Assembly (NCBI GenBank): GCA_943350395.1
Contig: CALRAD010000008.1
Span: 1 to 51,656 of the forward strand
DNA from: Candidatus Peribacteria bacterium
Lineage (GTDB): Bacteria > Patescibacteriota > Gracilibacteria > Peribacterales > Peribacteraceae
Length of the DNA stretch: 51,656 bases
Reading direction: 5' to 3'
Position numbers and translations under genes: made by a program. The notes beneath the pieces were generated by a model. It was given only the letters and a program-made list of their open reading frames with translations. It ran no database searches and was not told where the DNA came from. Of this stretch, positions 14,988 through 24,793 are shown piece by piece (within the stretch, counting starts at the first letter, position 1; the number at the start of each line of letters is the position of its first letter).

Positions 14988-15929
14988 ATGAAGCTTTCGC
15001 AAACGCTCCTCGGGATCGACTTCAAAAATCCGACAGTGCTTGCATCCGGTATCTGGGGCATCACTGCGGCAAGCTGGAGACGAGCGGCGAAATGCGGTGT
15101 GGGGGCGGTGACGACGAAGTCACTCTGGCTTCATGAACACAAGGGTCACAGAAACCCGACAATTATTTCTACAGACCATTGGACGCTGAATGCTGTTGGC
15201 GTTCCGGATGCTGGTGTCGAGAAAGCGCGTGAGGAAATCGGAAGTTTCAACAAGAACAAGCCTGTTCCGCTCATCGCAAATATCATCGCCGAGTCCGTCG
15301 AAAATTATGCGAAGACTGCAGAAAGAATTCTGGAGTTGAAGCCGGATTTGCTCGAAGTGAACATCAGCTGTCCGAATATCGAGGACGAGTTCGGCCGGCC
15401 ATTCGCGTGCAGCGTCGGTGACGCATCGGCTGTCACGAAAGCCGTGAAGGCCGTGAGCGGGAAAACACCCGTGTTCATCAAGCTCTCCCCGAACGTCGAC
15501 AGTATTGCGGCTATCGCCATTGCCTGCGCAAAAGCCGGTGCCGATGGCTTCACCGTCATCAACACAGCCGGACCCGGTATGGCCATCGACTTGAAGAGCC
15601 GCATGCCGATCCTCGCGAACAAAGTCGGCGGTATCTCGGGTCCCGCAATCAAGCCTCTCGCAGTGCGCTGCATTGCGGATGTCTATAAGGCAACGGAGGG
15701 AAAACTGCCGATTATCGGTACAGGAGGTGTCTTCACAGGGGAGGATGCAATCGAACTGATGCTCGCGGGAGCAACGCTCATCGGTATCGGCACGGCACTT
15801 GCAGACAGAGGCGAGAATGTTTTCAAACTTGTCTGCGACGAGATGGCAGACTGGGGCAAGAAGAACGGAGTGAAAGATATGAAGGAACTTATTGGAGGCA
15901 TGCATCGGGAATTGCAAAAAAAATCATGA
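14988..15929 (+). CDS. pyrD: Dihydroorotate dehydrogenase, class 1B catalytic subunit
   Basis: A 313-aa FMN enzyme oxidising dihydroorotate to orotate. Family blocks: NPTVLASGIWG at the start, LEVNISCPNIED with the FMN-binding Asn, VFIKLSPNV, and the C-terminal phosphate loop LPIIGTGGVFTGEDA with GATLIGIGTAL. The class 1B assignment follows from the adjacent pyrK electron-transfer subunit, which overlaps the stop by ATGA. TATCAT ends 8 nt before ATG 14988, so the transcript is probably leaderless or nearly so. Confidence 0.94.
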   Translation: MKLSQTLLGIDFKNPTVLASGIWGITAASWRRAAKCGVGAVTTKSLWLHEHKGHRNPTIISTDHWTLNAVGVPDAGVEKAREEIGSFNKNKPVPLIANIIAESVENYAKTAERILELKPDLLEVNISCPNIEDEFGRPFACSVGDASAVTKAVKAVSGKTPVFIKLSPNVDSIAAIAIACAKAGADGFTVINTAGPGMAIDLKSRMPILANKVGGISGPAIKPLAVRCIADVYKATEGKLPIIGTGGVFTGEDAIELMLAGATLIGIGTALADRGENVFKLVCDEMADWGKKNGVKDMKELIGGMHRELQKKS

Positions 15930-16765
15930 AGCCTATTCCTCTCCAATCACGGCTCCCCAGAACCTACCCTATCGCTGCCGTTCGCCGCGAGACCGAGATG
16001 GTGCAGACATTTACTTTTAGCGTCTCACTCGGCGCAAAGCCGGGGCAATTTGTCATGGTCTGGATTCCGGGAGTCGACGAAATCCCAATGAGCATCGCGA
16101 GTGACAATGGCAAACAGCTAAAAGTAACGTTCTTCGCCGTCGGCGACGCAACACGTGTTCTTGCTTCCATGAAGAAAGGCGATCTTGTCGGCATCAGGGG
16201 TCCATTTGGAACGTTCTATGACTGGAAACCGAAGCAGCGTCTCGCTCTCGTTGCGGGCGGCTACGGTGCTGCACCGATGTACTTCGCAGCTCTTGAGGCC
16301 ATCAAGGACGGGTGCTCGCTTGATGTGTTTATCGGCGCGAGAAGCAAAGAACATCTTCTGTACGAGAAAGAACTTGGCAGTCTTCCGAGGACAACGCTCC
16401 ATATCGCAACCGACAACGGCTCAAAAGGTTTTAAGGGTTTTAATGTCGCAAATCTTGAAGTGATCTTGAAAGAGAAGAAACATTCGAAGAAGAAACCCTT
16501 CATCGATCAGATCTTCGCCTGCGGTCCCGAGCGCATGCTTGTCTCTGTCTCGAACCTGAGTGCTCTCTGGAAGATCCCAAGCCAGCTCTCGCTCGAACGG
16601 TATATGAAATGCGGGTACGGACTATGCGGGAACTGCGTTGTCGATCCGCTCGGTATACGCCTCTGCGTGGATGGTCCGGTGGTGAAGAATGATGTGTGTC
16701 AGAAGATAGAAGAATTTGGAAAGTATCATCGGGATGCAGTGGGCAGGAAACATAGTTTTTTGTAG
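15926..16765 (+). CDS. pyrK: Dihydroorotate dehydrogenase electron-transfer subunit
   Basis: A 279-aa FAD/[2Fe-2S] protein passing electrons from PyrD to NAD+. It begins with a ferredoxin-reductase-like FAD domain (KPGQFVMVWIPGVDEIPMSI), then an NAD-binding domain (LVAGGYGAAPMYFAALEA, FACGPERML). The C-terminal Cys cluster MKCGYGLCGNCVVDPLGIRLC holds the 2Fe-2S centre. The start overlaps the pyrD stop (ATGA), giving a tight heterotetramer-type operon. A hairpin follows at 16766-16786. Confidence 0.93.
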   Translation: MKPIPLQSRLPRTYPIAAVRRETEMVQTFTFSVSLGAKPGQFVMVWIPGVDEIPMSIASDNGKQLKVTFFAVGDATRVLASMKKGDLVGIRGPFGTFYDWKPKQRLALVAGGYGAAPMYFAALEAIKDGCSLDVFIGARSKEHLLYEKELGSLPRTTLHIATDNGSKGFKGFNVANLEVILKEKKHSKKKPFIDQIFACGPERMLVSVSNLSALWKIPSQLSLERYMKCGYGLCGNCVVDPLGIRLCVDGPVVKNDVCQKIEEFGKYHRDAVGRKHSFL

Positions 16766-16790
16766 AGACGCACCGCTGGTGCGTCTTTGT
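16766..16790 (+). terminator. Probable terminator after pyrK
   Basis: AGACGCACC and GGTGCGTCT form a 9-bp stem with loop GCT, followed by a short TTTGT run. The hairpin also begins the REP-like region to 16893, so it may be a repeat that acts as a terminator. Confidence 0.55.
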
Positions 16791-16794
16791 CACT

Positions 16795-16893
16795 TTTAAC
16801 ATGAGACGCCCCAGCGGGTCGTCTCTACTTCTCGATACGCCCCGCAGCAGCGGGGCTACTCGAAGTGACACAGGAAAAGGGGTGTATCGAGAA
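16795..16893. repeat. REP-like inverted-repeat region
   Basis: It contains GAGACGCCCC/GTCGTCTC pairing with the pyrK hairpin arms. The segment TCTCGATACGCCCCGCAGCA with GGCTACTCGAAGTGACA matches the style of the repeat at 6840-6890. No gene fits here. Confidence 0.55.
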
Positions 16894-16920
16894 CAAAAAA
16901 ACCGCCCTTTCGGGCGGTTC
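16894..16920 (-). terminator. Rho-independent terminator of the cold-shock gene
   Basis: On the minus strand: ACCGCCC-GAAA-GGGCGGT followed by a run of seven T. It lies 22 nt after the cold-shock stop codon. Confidence 0.9.
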
Positions 16921-16941
16921 TCGTATCGTCTTGATTGCGTA

Positions 16942-17145
16942 TTAGGCAGCCATCGCGACTTGGACGTTCTCGGCCTTAGGACCTTTCGGACCCATGCCCA
17001 TGTCGAACGTAACCTCCTGACCGACCTGCAGCGAGTCAAATTGACCGTTGCAAGCGCTCAGATGGAAGAAAACGTCGGGGGAACCCTCGACGGAAATAAA
17101 ACCGAAACCCTTTTCGGTCTTGGTCTTGATCATACCTGTAGCCAT
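16942..17145 (-). CDS. cspA: Cold-shock domain protein (CspA family)
   Basis: A 67-aa OB-fold RNA chaperone. It has RNP-1-type [10 protein letters not shown] and RNP-2-type DVFFHLSA, followed by [20 protein letters not shown], the standard CspA ending. The frame is open upstream, but [16 protein letters not shown] is the family start. The region 5' of the ATG has no ribosome-binding site and could carry a structured leader as in other csp genes. A strong terminator lies downstream. Confidence 0.95.
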   Translation of the reverse strand: MATGMIKTKTEKGFGFISVEGSPDVFFHLSACNGQFDSLQVGQEVTFDMGMGPKGPKAENVQVAMAA

Positions 17146-17265
17146 TAGAAATGGTGGTAAGAAGTAGAAAGTAGAAAGCAGTAGCCTAAAAGCACCACCA
17201 TCTGCGTTTACGGTACCGAAGAAAGCATAGGAATGCAATGAAGAAGCCCGGGAAAATAGGTTGCT

Positions 17266-17373
17266 GTCCTCACCCCGCGCAGCGGGGCGGGGTCACCCTC
17301 TCCAGAAAAAATTCTTCCGTTTTCTTTCTCCTGCCTCAGCAGGAGAGAGTGGCTCGCAGAGCCGAGAGAGGAC
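17266..17373. repeat. Palindromic intergenic element with inverted ends
   Basis: It is bounded by GTCCTC (17266-17271) and GAGGAC (17368-17373). Inside are GC-rich inverted segments (CCCCGCGCAGCGGGG) and CTCTCC/GGAGAG. It has the same architecture as the elements at 10994 and 22959. Confidence 0.6.
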
Positions 17374-17403
17374 CATGGAGAGGGCAAGAAGTCATATTGT
17401 CTC

Positions 17404-17433
17404 TTGACAATTAGTTCAGTACTAAACTAATAT
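17404..17433 (+). promoter_or_regulatory. Promoter with embedded 22-bp palindromic operator
   Basis: TTGACA (17404-17409) is followed by a near-perfect palindrome (17410-17431; half-site ATTAGTT.AGT, one mismatched pair) that fills the spacer and touches the -10 (TAATAT 17428-17433 or ACTAAT 17426-17431). A dimeric repressor bound here would block RNA polymerase directly. Confidence 0.7.
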
Positions 17434-17437
17434 GTGC

Positions 17438-17494
17438 ATGTTTATTCTTTCCCACTCTCTTATGTTTGGTGGTGGATGCGGTTGCGGCAAATAA
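17438..17494 (+). CDS. Small peptide ORF, 18 aa, GGGCGCGK end
   Basis: ATG 17438 opens an 18-residue peptide, MFILSHSLMFGGGCGCGK. The first half is hydrophobic and it ends in a Gly-Cys-Gly-Cys motif that could bind a metal. It lies directly after an operator-containing promoter at leaderless distance, and 13 nt before a terminator hairpin, so the whole unit is about 100 nt. An alternative is that the transcript is a small RNA and the ORF is fortuitous. Confidence 0.4.
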   Translation: MFILSHSLMFGGGCGCGK

Positions 17495-17506
17495 GCTGCA
17501 CAAGAT

Positions 17507-17534
17507 AAAGAGCCCCCTCGGGGGCTCTTTTCTT
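17507..17534 (+). terminator. Rho-independent terminator of the small unit
   Basis: AAAGAGCCCC and GGGGCTCTTT form a 10-bp stem with loop CTCG, followed by TTCTTT. It lies upstream of the RlmI-like gene and downstream of the small peptide. Confidence 0.85.
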
Positions 17535-17553
17535 TATGCTATTCTTCCTGCTC

Positions 17554-18738
17554 ATGCAGATGACCTATCCCATCCTCACGCTCAAAGAAGGCAGCGAGGT
17601 GCACATCGAGAATCGTCACCATGCGATCTTCCGAACATCGGTTGCCTCACTCCCTGTCTGCGACAACGGATCGATCGTCGAAGTGCGGAGCTTCGATGAC
17701 CGGTTTCTGTGTTATGCAACACTCAACAATCGTTCGTATCTCTGCGCACGCGCAATTGCATTTGAGAAAGGGGACCCGATGCAGACCCTTCGCCGGCTCA
17801 TGAAGCGGGCAATCGACCTCCGCGACGCGCTCCCGTCGCTTCGTGATACCGATGCGATACGTCTGATCAACGCAGAAGGGGATGCCATTCCGGGTCTGAT
17901 CGTCGATCAATACGGCGACATTCTGATCGTCCAGCTCACAACGGTCGGCATGGATAAGATCAGAGTCTTTCTCTTCGATCTTCTGATGGAACTCCGGAAG
18001 CCAAAAGGCATCTACGAAAAATCTACGGGCTCGGCTCGGAAGAAAGAAGCGATGGGGGATCGCGAGGGATGGGTGCGCGGGCAGGGGGCAGAGCTGATTA
18101 CCGTAAATGAACGAGGTTTGAAATTTCTGATTTCTCCTTCCGGGAGCCAGAAGACGGGGCTCTTTCTCGACCAGCGAGAGATGCGCAGCCTCGTTCGCGA
18201 ATCTTCCGCCGGCATGACCGTGCTCGATGTCTGCAGCTACGTCGGCGGTTTCTCTTTGGCCGCTCTCAGCGGTGGTGCGCTCGCTGCCGATGCCGTCGAT
18301 TACGATCCAGAGGCTGTCGAAACAGCGAAGAAGCATGCGGAACTGAATGGCTACAGTGAAGACCAATTCGGTAGTTACTGCGAAGATGCATTCGACTTCC
18401 TCCGCAGAAGACCCTTGCCGCGTCCCTATGACTTTATCATTCTCGACCCTCCCGCATTCGCCAAACGCGACACGGAACTCGATCTTGCCAAGCACGCTTA
18501 CACGGACATGAATCGTATGGCGATGGAGATGCTGCCACCGGGCGGGCTTCTGCTCACGTGTTCATGTTCGTACCAGATCGACACAGGGCTCTTTCAGACG
18601 ATCATCTTTCATGCGGCGAGACAAGCAAAGAGATCGGTGCGTATTCTCCAAAGGCATCATCACGCATACGATCATCCGGTGAATATCTATCATCCGGAAA
18701 CAGACTACTTAAAGAGCATGCTCCTCTATATTGAATAA
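17554..18738 (+). CDS. RlmI-like class I SAM-dependent rRNA methyltransferase
   Basis: A 394-aa protein with an N-terminal PUA-like domain (about residues 1-75) and a C-terminal Rossmann methyltransferase. Visible motifs: LFLDQREMR, VLDVCSYVGGFSLAALSGGA (SAM loop), VDYDPEAVETA, and FIILDPPAFAKR with the later LLTCSCS. These are the DPP-motif and Cys-motif of 23S rRNA m5C/m7G enzymes of the RlmI/RlmK type. An ATG also exists at 17536, but an extended -10 (TGCTATTCT, 17537-17545) overlaps it and lies 8 nt before ATG 17554, which is therefore the preferred start. Confidence 0.87.
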   Translation: MQMTYPILTLKEGSEVHIENRHHAIFRTSVASLPVCDNGSIVEVRSFDDRFLCYATLNNRSYLCARAIAFEKGDPMQTLRRLMKRAIDLRDALPSLRDTDAIRLINAEGDAIPGLIVDQYGDILIVQLTTVGMDKIRVFLFDLLMELRKPKGIYEKSTGSARKKEAMGDREGWVRGQGAELITVNERGLKFLISPSGSQKTGLFLDQREMRSLVRESSAGMTVLDVCSYVGGFSLAALSGGALAADAVDYDPEAVETAKKHAELNGYSEDQFGSYCEDAFDFLRRRPLPRPYDFIILDPPAFAKRDTELDLAKHAYTDMNRMAMEMLPPGGLLLTCSCSYQIDTGLFQTIIFHAARQAKRSVRILQRHHHAYDHPVNIYHPETDYLKSMLLYIE

Positions 18739-18752
18739 TTTCCTCACTTTCT

Positions 18753-19685
18753 TTGATCGATCTCCAGCGAAAGCTCCTCGGCGACACTGTCCGCAATGAC
18801 GCTTTTGCAGAAGCACTTCGGCGTGTGATCAAGCCCGGCGAGTCGACAGTTATCGATCTCGGTTCCGGAACCGGATTCTTAAGTTTTCTCGCAAGCAGGC
18901 TTGGCGCGAAACACGTAACGCTTATCGAAAACGGCGATATTTGTGAAACGAGTAAGGTGCTCGCAAAGCGCAATGGCATCAACAACTGTACGTTTCTCCG
19001 GAAACATTCGACGCAGGTGCACGGTCTGCCGAAGGCTGATGTATTGGTCTCGGAAACACTTGGAAACTACGCACTCGAAGAAAATATTCTTGAAGCGATC
19101 GAAGACGGGAAGCGTTTGTTGCATCAAACAGGCATCATCATTCCGGGGAAGATCAGCCAGTTCGTGTGTCCGGTGATCATGGGCAGAATCCAGAAAGACA
19201 TCGATGTCTGGCCGCGTGTCGGCTTCGATCTCGATTTTACGGAAGCAAGAGAGATAGCGATGAACAATATGTACGTGAAAACCGTGCGCGCGGAAGATTT
19301 GATGAAGGGATCCGATGCGATACGCGAGTGGGATACGATCGATTTCTCGAAGAAAAATAAAAGCATTCGCACTGCCGACATTGTCTGGAAAGCAGCGACT
19401 CCCATGACTGTGTATGGCTTTGCGCTCTGGTGGAACGCAGAACTCGTCAAAGGTGTCGAACTTTCGACAAGCCCACTTGCGCCCATCACGCACTGGGAGC
19501 AAATCTATCTGCCGCTCCTGAAACCTATTGAGTGTGTGAAAGGATCCTCAGTACGCTTACAGCTCAACTCCGATACGCGCTGGAAAGTGAAAGTAAATCT
19601 GACGTGGACAGTCCGTTTGCTTGATCAACACAACAAAGAACTCTCGGTGCAGGAGATGGATATGAGGAGGGGGTTGATCGGTTAA
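18753..19685 (+). CDS. PRMT-like SAM methyltransferase
   Basis: A 310-aa protein starting at TTG 18753, the first start after an in-frame stop, 14 nt behind the previous gene. It begins IDLQRKLLGDTVRNDAFAEA, like the N-terminal helix of arginine methyltransferases. The SAM loop is VIDLGSGTGFLSFLASRLGA with VTLIENGD. VSETLGNYALEENIL matches the PRMT double-E loop (SE..G......E). A C-terminal beta region follows, as in the PRMT barrel. It could methylate protein arginines, though the substrate is unknown. It is probably co-transcribed with the rRNA methyltransferase. Confidence 0.7.
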   Translation: MIDLQRKLLGDTVRNDAFAEALRRVIKPGESTVIDLGSGTGFLSFLASRLGAKHVTLIENGDICETSKVLAKRNGINNCTFLRKHSTQVHGLPKADVLVSETLGNYALEENILEAIEDGKRLLHQTGIIIPGKISQFVCPVIMGRIQKDIDVWPRVGFDLDFTEAREIAMNNMYVKTVRAEDLMKGSDAIREWDTIDFSKKNKSIRTADIVWKAATPMTVYGFALWWNAELVKGVELSTSPLAPITHWEQIYLPLLKPIECVKGSSVRLQLNSDTRWKVKVNLTWTVRLLDQHNKELSVQEMDMRRGLIG

Positions 19686-20305
19686 TTTCCCAGAGGAGGC
19701 TCATTCAGCTGAAACGAATCCATCACTGTGTTCATGAAACGGATGAACTTCTCATGCTCGGCATCCGAGAGCAGCGTGCATTCTTTTTTCCACACTTCTT
19801 CCGTATCCAATGGCACGTCTCGTTGCACACTACTGAATGAAATCACATAGAGGCTTTTCAATACTGGAAATGCGTAGGTGTATCCGAGTGAACAACTGCG
19901 TGTTCCTTCGATCGGGAAATCGTGAAGATCCGAAATGAAGACTGTTCCCTCGATTCCCTGCGTGATCTTCGCCGGTCGTTCGTTTGGTATATGCTCTCTC
20001 CATATCGCGATATCTTTGTTACCCTTCAGCGGTGTACGGCTGATGTTGATATCGATCGAGAGATCGAATGCCTCACTATCCGGAATCCAATACGTGAGAT
20101 ACATTGTGTTGTCATCTTCCCAAACTCTTGCTCTTACCGAAGCGTGTGCATTTTCGATAGTGCCCGGAAGAGATAATTGGAAGTGACTTGTCCCGTAGTC
20201 CAGTGTTGCGCGAGAAGCAGGCGATGCCTTCTCCTTGCTACAGGCGGAAACAGCGATCATGCACATCGCAGTGATCAGAGTCGTACGCATGGATAGTGAT
20301 TTCAT
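19682..20305 (-). CDS. Predicted lipoprotein, 207 aa
   Basis: A signal peptide with lipobox IAVSAC-S places the lipidated Cys at about residue 22. The mature part is a soluble domain of about 185 aa with no recognised family. It should be anchored to the outer face of the cytoplasmic membrane. ATG 20305 lies 4 nt after the ligA stop. TATCAT formed by the last ligA codons sits 6 nt upstream, so it could have its own leaderless start as well as read-through from ligA. A second ATG at 20290 is an alternative start. Its end overlaps the PRMT-like gene tail to tail by 4 nt. Confidence 0.75.
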   Translation of the reverse strand: MKSLSMRTTLITAMCMIAVSACSKEKASPASRATLDYGTSHFQLSLPGTIENAHASVRARVWEDDNTMYLTYWIPDSEAFDLSIDINISRTPLKGNKDIAIWREHIPNERPAKITQGIEGTVFISDLHDFPIEGTRSCSLGYTYAFPVLKSLYVISFSSVQRDVPLDTEEVWKKECTLLSDAEHEKFIRFMNTVMDSFQLNEPPLGN

Positions 20306-20309
20306 GTGC

Positions 20310-22646
<2,337 letters not shown>

Positions 22647-22657
22647 TCAGCGCTCAG

Positions 22658-22912
22658 ATGCCGTCTGTTTCCGATCTCCGCAGGCAAGTCGACGCCCTCG
22701 ACCGTCAGGTTGTGGAATTGCTGTCTCGTCGCATGACAATCGTGCGTCAGGTCTTGCACCAGTCGGAGGACGATGCACCGGATAAAGAGCGCGAAGCACA
22801 GGTCTTAAGCAACTGGCTGGAAGAAGGTTTCGACTACGACCTCGACGAAGCATCACTCGAGAAAGTCTGCAAAGCGGTCATGGAGATGGGGAGGAAGGCG
22901 AAGGATAGGTAG
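22658..22912 (+). CDS. Chorismate mutase-like (AroQ-fold) protein, 84 aa
   Basis: The sequence SDLRRQVDALDRQVVELLSRR opens with the AroQ signature (Arg in helix 1, LxxR at its end), and DKEREAQVLSNWL matches the D..RE helix that contacts chorismate. The usual catalytic Lys between these (Lys39 in E. coli) is not evident in VLHQSEDD. The protein may therefore be a weak or non-catalytic relative. Candidate promoter: TTGTCA (22613-22618), 17 nt, TACAGA (22636-22641). There are no other aromatic amino acid genes in the window. Confidence 0.65.
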   Translation: MPSVSDLRRQVDALDRQVVELLSRRMTIVRQVLHQSEDDAPDKEREAQVLSNWLEEGFDYDLDEASLEKVCKAVMEMGRKAKDR

Positions 22913-22958
22913 AGCCTCATCCCTGCCTACCGAAAGGCAGGCCCTAGCTCCTTCTCGT

Positions 22959-23089
22959 ACAGCCCTCACTCTGTCGCTTTGGCGACATCTCTCTCCGGCG
23001 CTCCGGAGAGAGAAATGTTCGTAATCAAAGAATGCTCGGGCCCCCTCCTCTCCAGACCGTTGGAGAGGAGGTCGGGAGGTGAGGGCTGT
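22959..23089. repeat. Palindromic intergenic element with 11-bp inverted ends
   Basis: ACAGCCCTCAC (22959-22969) and GTGAGGGCTGT (23079-23089) are perfect inverted repeats. Inside are CTCTCTCCGGCG/GGAGAGAG and CCTCCTCTCC/GGAGAGGAGG hairpins. It is non-coding and fills most of the gap before the regulator gene, together with a small hairpin at 22924-22942. Confidence 0.75.
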
Positions 23090-23140
23090 AAGGAGGAAGG
23101 CAAAATTTACGAAGCCCTTCTGCAAGCCTCTGGAATGATA

Positions 23141-23168
23141 TTGACTCCTATATTTTTTGTAGTAGAGT
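23141..23168 (+). promoter_or_regulatory. Promoter of the TrmB-type regulator pair
   Basis: TTGACT (23141-23146), 16-nt spacer, TAGAGT (23163-23168). The ATG codons at 23183 and 23186 follow 14-17 nt later. Confidence 0.6.
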
Positions 23169-23185
23169 ACGAGTTTGTTCCTATG

Positions 23186-24793
23186 ATGAATACTTCCCTC
23201 CCCATGAGTGTCGAGACCTACTTGAAGGAGGCGGGGTTTTCGCAGACAGAAATGCTGATTCTCCGGAAACTGCTCGAAGAGCATGCGCTCACGATTCGTG
23301 AACTGGGTGCCAAGATGGGAAAGTCTGTGGGGCTGATCGATCAGGCGGTGAAGAAACTGATGAGCAAGAGGATCGTCCGAAAGGAACTGATCAACGGTCA
23401 ACCGAAATATTTGATCGATTCCTTGGATGCAATCGTAAAGTGGGTCCATAAGGATATGGAGGACAGAAAATTGACGCTCGAGAGGCGGCATGAAAGCTTT
23501 TCGCAGTTTATAGCTACACTCAAGATCGATCAGAAGAGACCCGATATGGAGCACTTCTCTGGTCTTGAAGGAATCAAGCAGGCGTACGACAAGCTGATTG
23601 CCTCCGGCGATGAGCTTCTTACGTTCACGCCCGTTCTCTATCTTGCCGAAGACGATCCGCTCCGTGCGTACCGCGTTGATCTTTTCCGTCGCAGGCAAGT
23701 CCGAAAAATCTTCCAGCGCGTGCTTGCCGTAGACTCTCCTCTTGCACGCAGGTTCCAATCGCGTGATCCTTTCGAGTATCGCCGCACACTCCTCGTTCCC
23801 GAGTCCGAACTGCCTCTCGCGTTCGAGAAGACGATCGTCGGTGATACGGTGGCTTACATTGATCTAAAGGGCGAGAATGCCTGTTTCCTGAAGTACGCAG
23901 ACCTTGCGAAAGCAGAGCGTGCGACGTTCGAGTGCCTCTGGTTGCGGACGCTTGAGCAGGAGAGGGATGGGACGGGAACGGTGTGCGCACTTGCAGTTCC
24001 GATGGCAGTCCCTTTGAGAACAAAAATATTCTCCTATCTTCGCGATTTTGTCCTGAGTCCGAGAAGTATCTGCATGATTATTCTGTTCGCTTTAATCAGT
24101 GGAGTGCTGACATTTGGTTTGTCCGAAAAAAACAGCGCTCTTAATCTTCATCGGATCAAGGATAAGGTTGTATCGATTGCAGTGACCGGCGCGTTGCAGT
24201 TTAATCCGGATGACATCCAAAATTTGCGAACTGAGAATGATTGGAGAAAACCTGAGTGGGTGAGGGTTGTCACGCTTCTGAGCCAAATTCGCCAGGGAAA
24301 TGACAGTATTATCTTTGCATATATCGTAAGAAAAAAACCTTCTGATCCAGATACAATGGAATTTGTGTCAGATTCCTATTCGCTCGATCCGTATGCGAAT
24401 ACCGATGATGATCCGTCAAACAATGTCGATGTGAATCACAATGGAATTGTCGATGGTCCAGATTTGTTACAGTGGCCTGGGCAACCGTATGACACTCCGC
24501 CTCTTGAAGCATTTCAGGCTTATGATGGACCTGCTGTTACGCCCGATTTCTATGAGGATCAATGGGGACATGAGATTTCCGGGTACGCACCTATTCGGGA
24601 TGTGCATGGCAAAACAATTGCAGTTCTTGCTATCGATATGACAGCGTTCACGTTTGATCAATTAAACAAGCAAACATTCACGCCTCTTTATGCATTTCTT
24701 GGCTTCTTTTTTCTGTTTATCCTGATTCGATTTGCCGCTGAAAATCGTTCGTTCTTCAGTCTTTTTCTTCCCGTATCAAAAGTTCGAGCATGA
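23186..24793 (+). CDS. Membrane-bound TrmB-type regulator with extracytoplasmic sensor
   Basis: A 535-aa protein. Residues 1-75 are a TrmB-like winged helix (AGFSQTEMLILRKLLEE, ELGAKMGKSVGLIDQAVKKL). Residues about 105-285 are a cytosolic effector region. A transmembrane helix at about 294-313 (ICMIILFALISGVLTFGL) leads to an outside domain with a Cache-like order (a long helix IKDKVVSIAVTGALQF, then IIFAYIVRK and GHEISGYAPIRDVHGKTIAV). A second helix follows at about 498-520. The outside domain contains DVNHNGIVDGPD, a dockerin/EF-hand-type calcium loop. The layout is a one-component transmembrane transcription factor. ATG 23186 is chosen by alignment with the next paralogue; 23183 is possible. 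Its stop overlaps the next start. Confidence 0.75.
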   Translation: MNTSLPMSVETYLKEAGFSQTEMLILRKLLEEHALTIRELGAKMGKSVGLIDQAVKKLMSKRIVRKELINGQPKYLIDSLDAIVKWVHKDMEDRKLTLERRHESFSQFIATLKIDQKRPDMEHFSGLEGIKQAYDKLIASGDELLTFTPVLYLAEDDPLRAYRVDLFRRRQVRKIFQRVLAVDSPLARRFQSRDPFEYRRTLLVPESELPLAFEKTIVGDTVAYIDLKGENACFLKYADLAKAERATFECLWLRTLEQERDGTGTVCALAVPMAVPLRTKIFSYLRDFVLSPRSICMIILFALISGVLTFGLSEKNSALNLHRIKDKVVSIAVTGALQFNPDDIQNLRTENDWRKPEWVRVVTLLSQIRQGNDSIIFAYIVRKKPSDPDTMEFVSDSYSLDPYANTDDDPSNNVDVNHNGIVDGPDLLQWPGQPYDTPPLEAFQAYDGPAVTPDFYEDQWGHEISGYAPIRDVHGKTIAVLAIDMTAFTFDQLNKQTFTPLYAFLGFFFLFILIRFAAENRSFFSLFLPVSKVRA

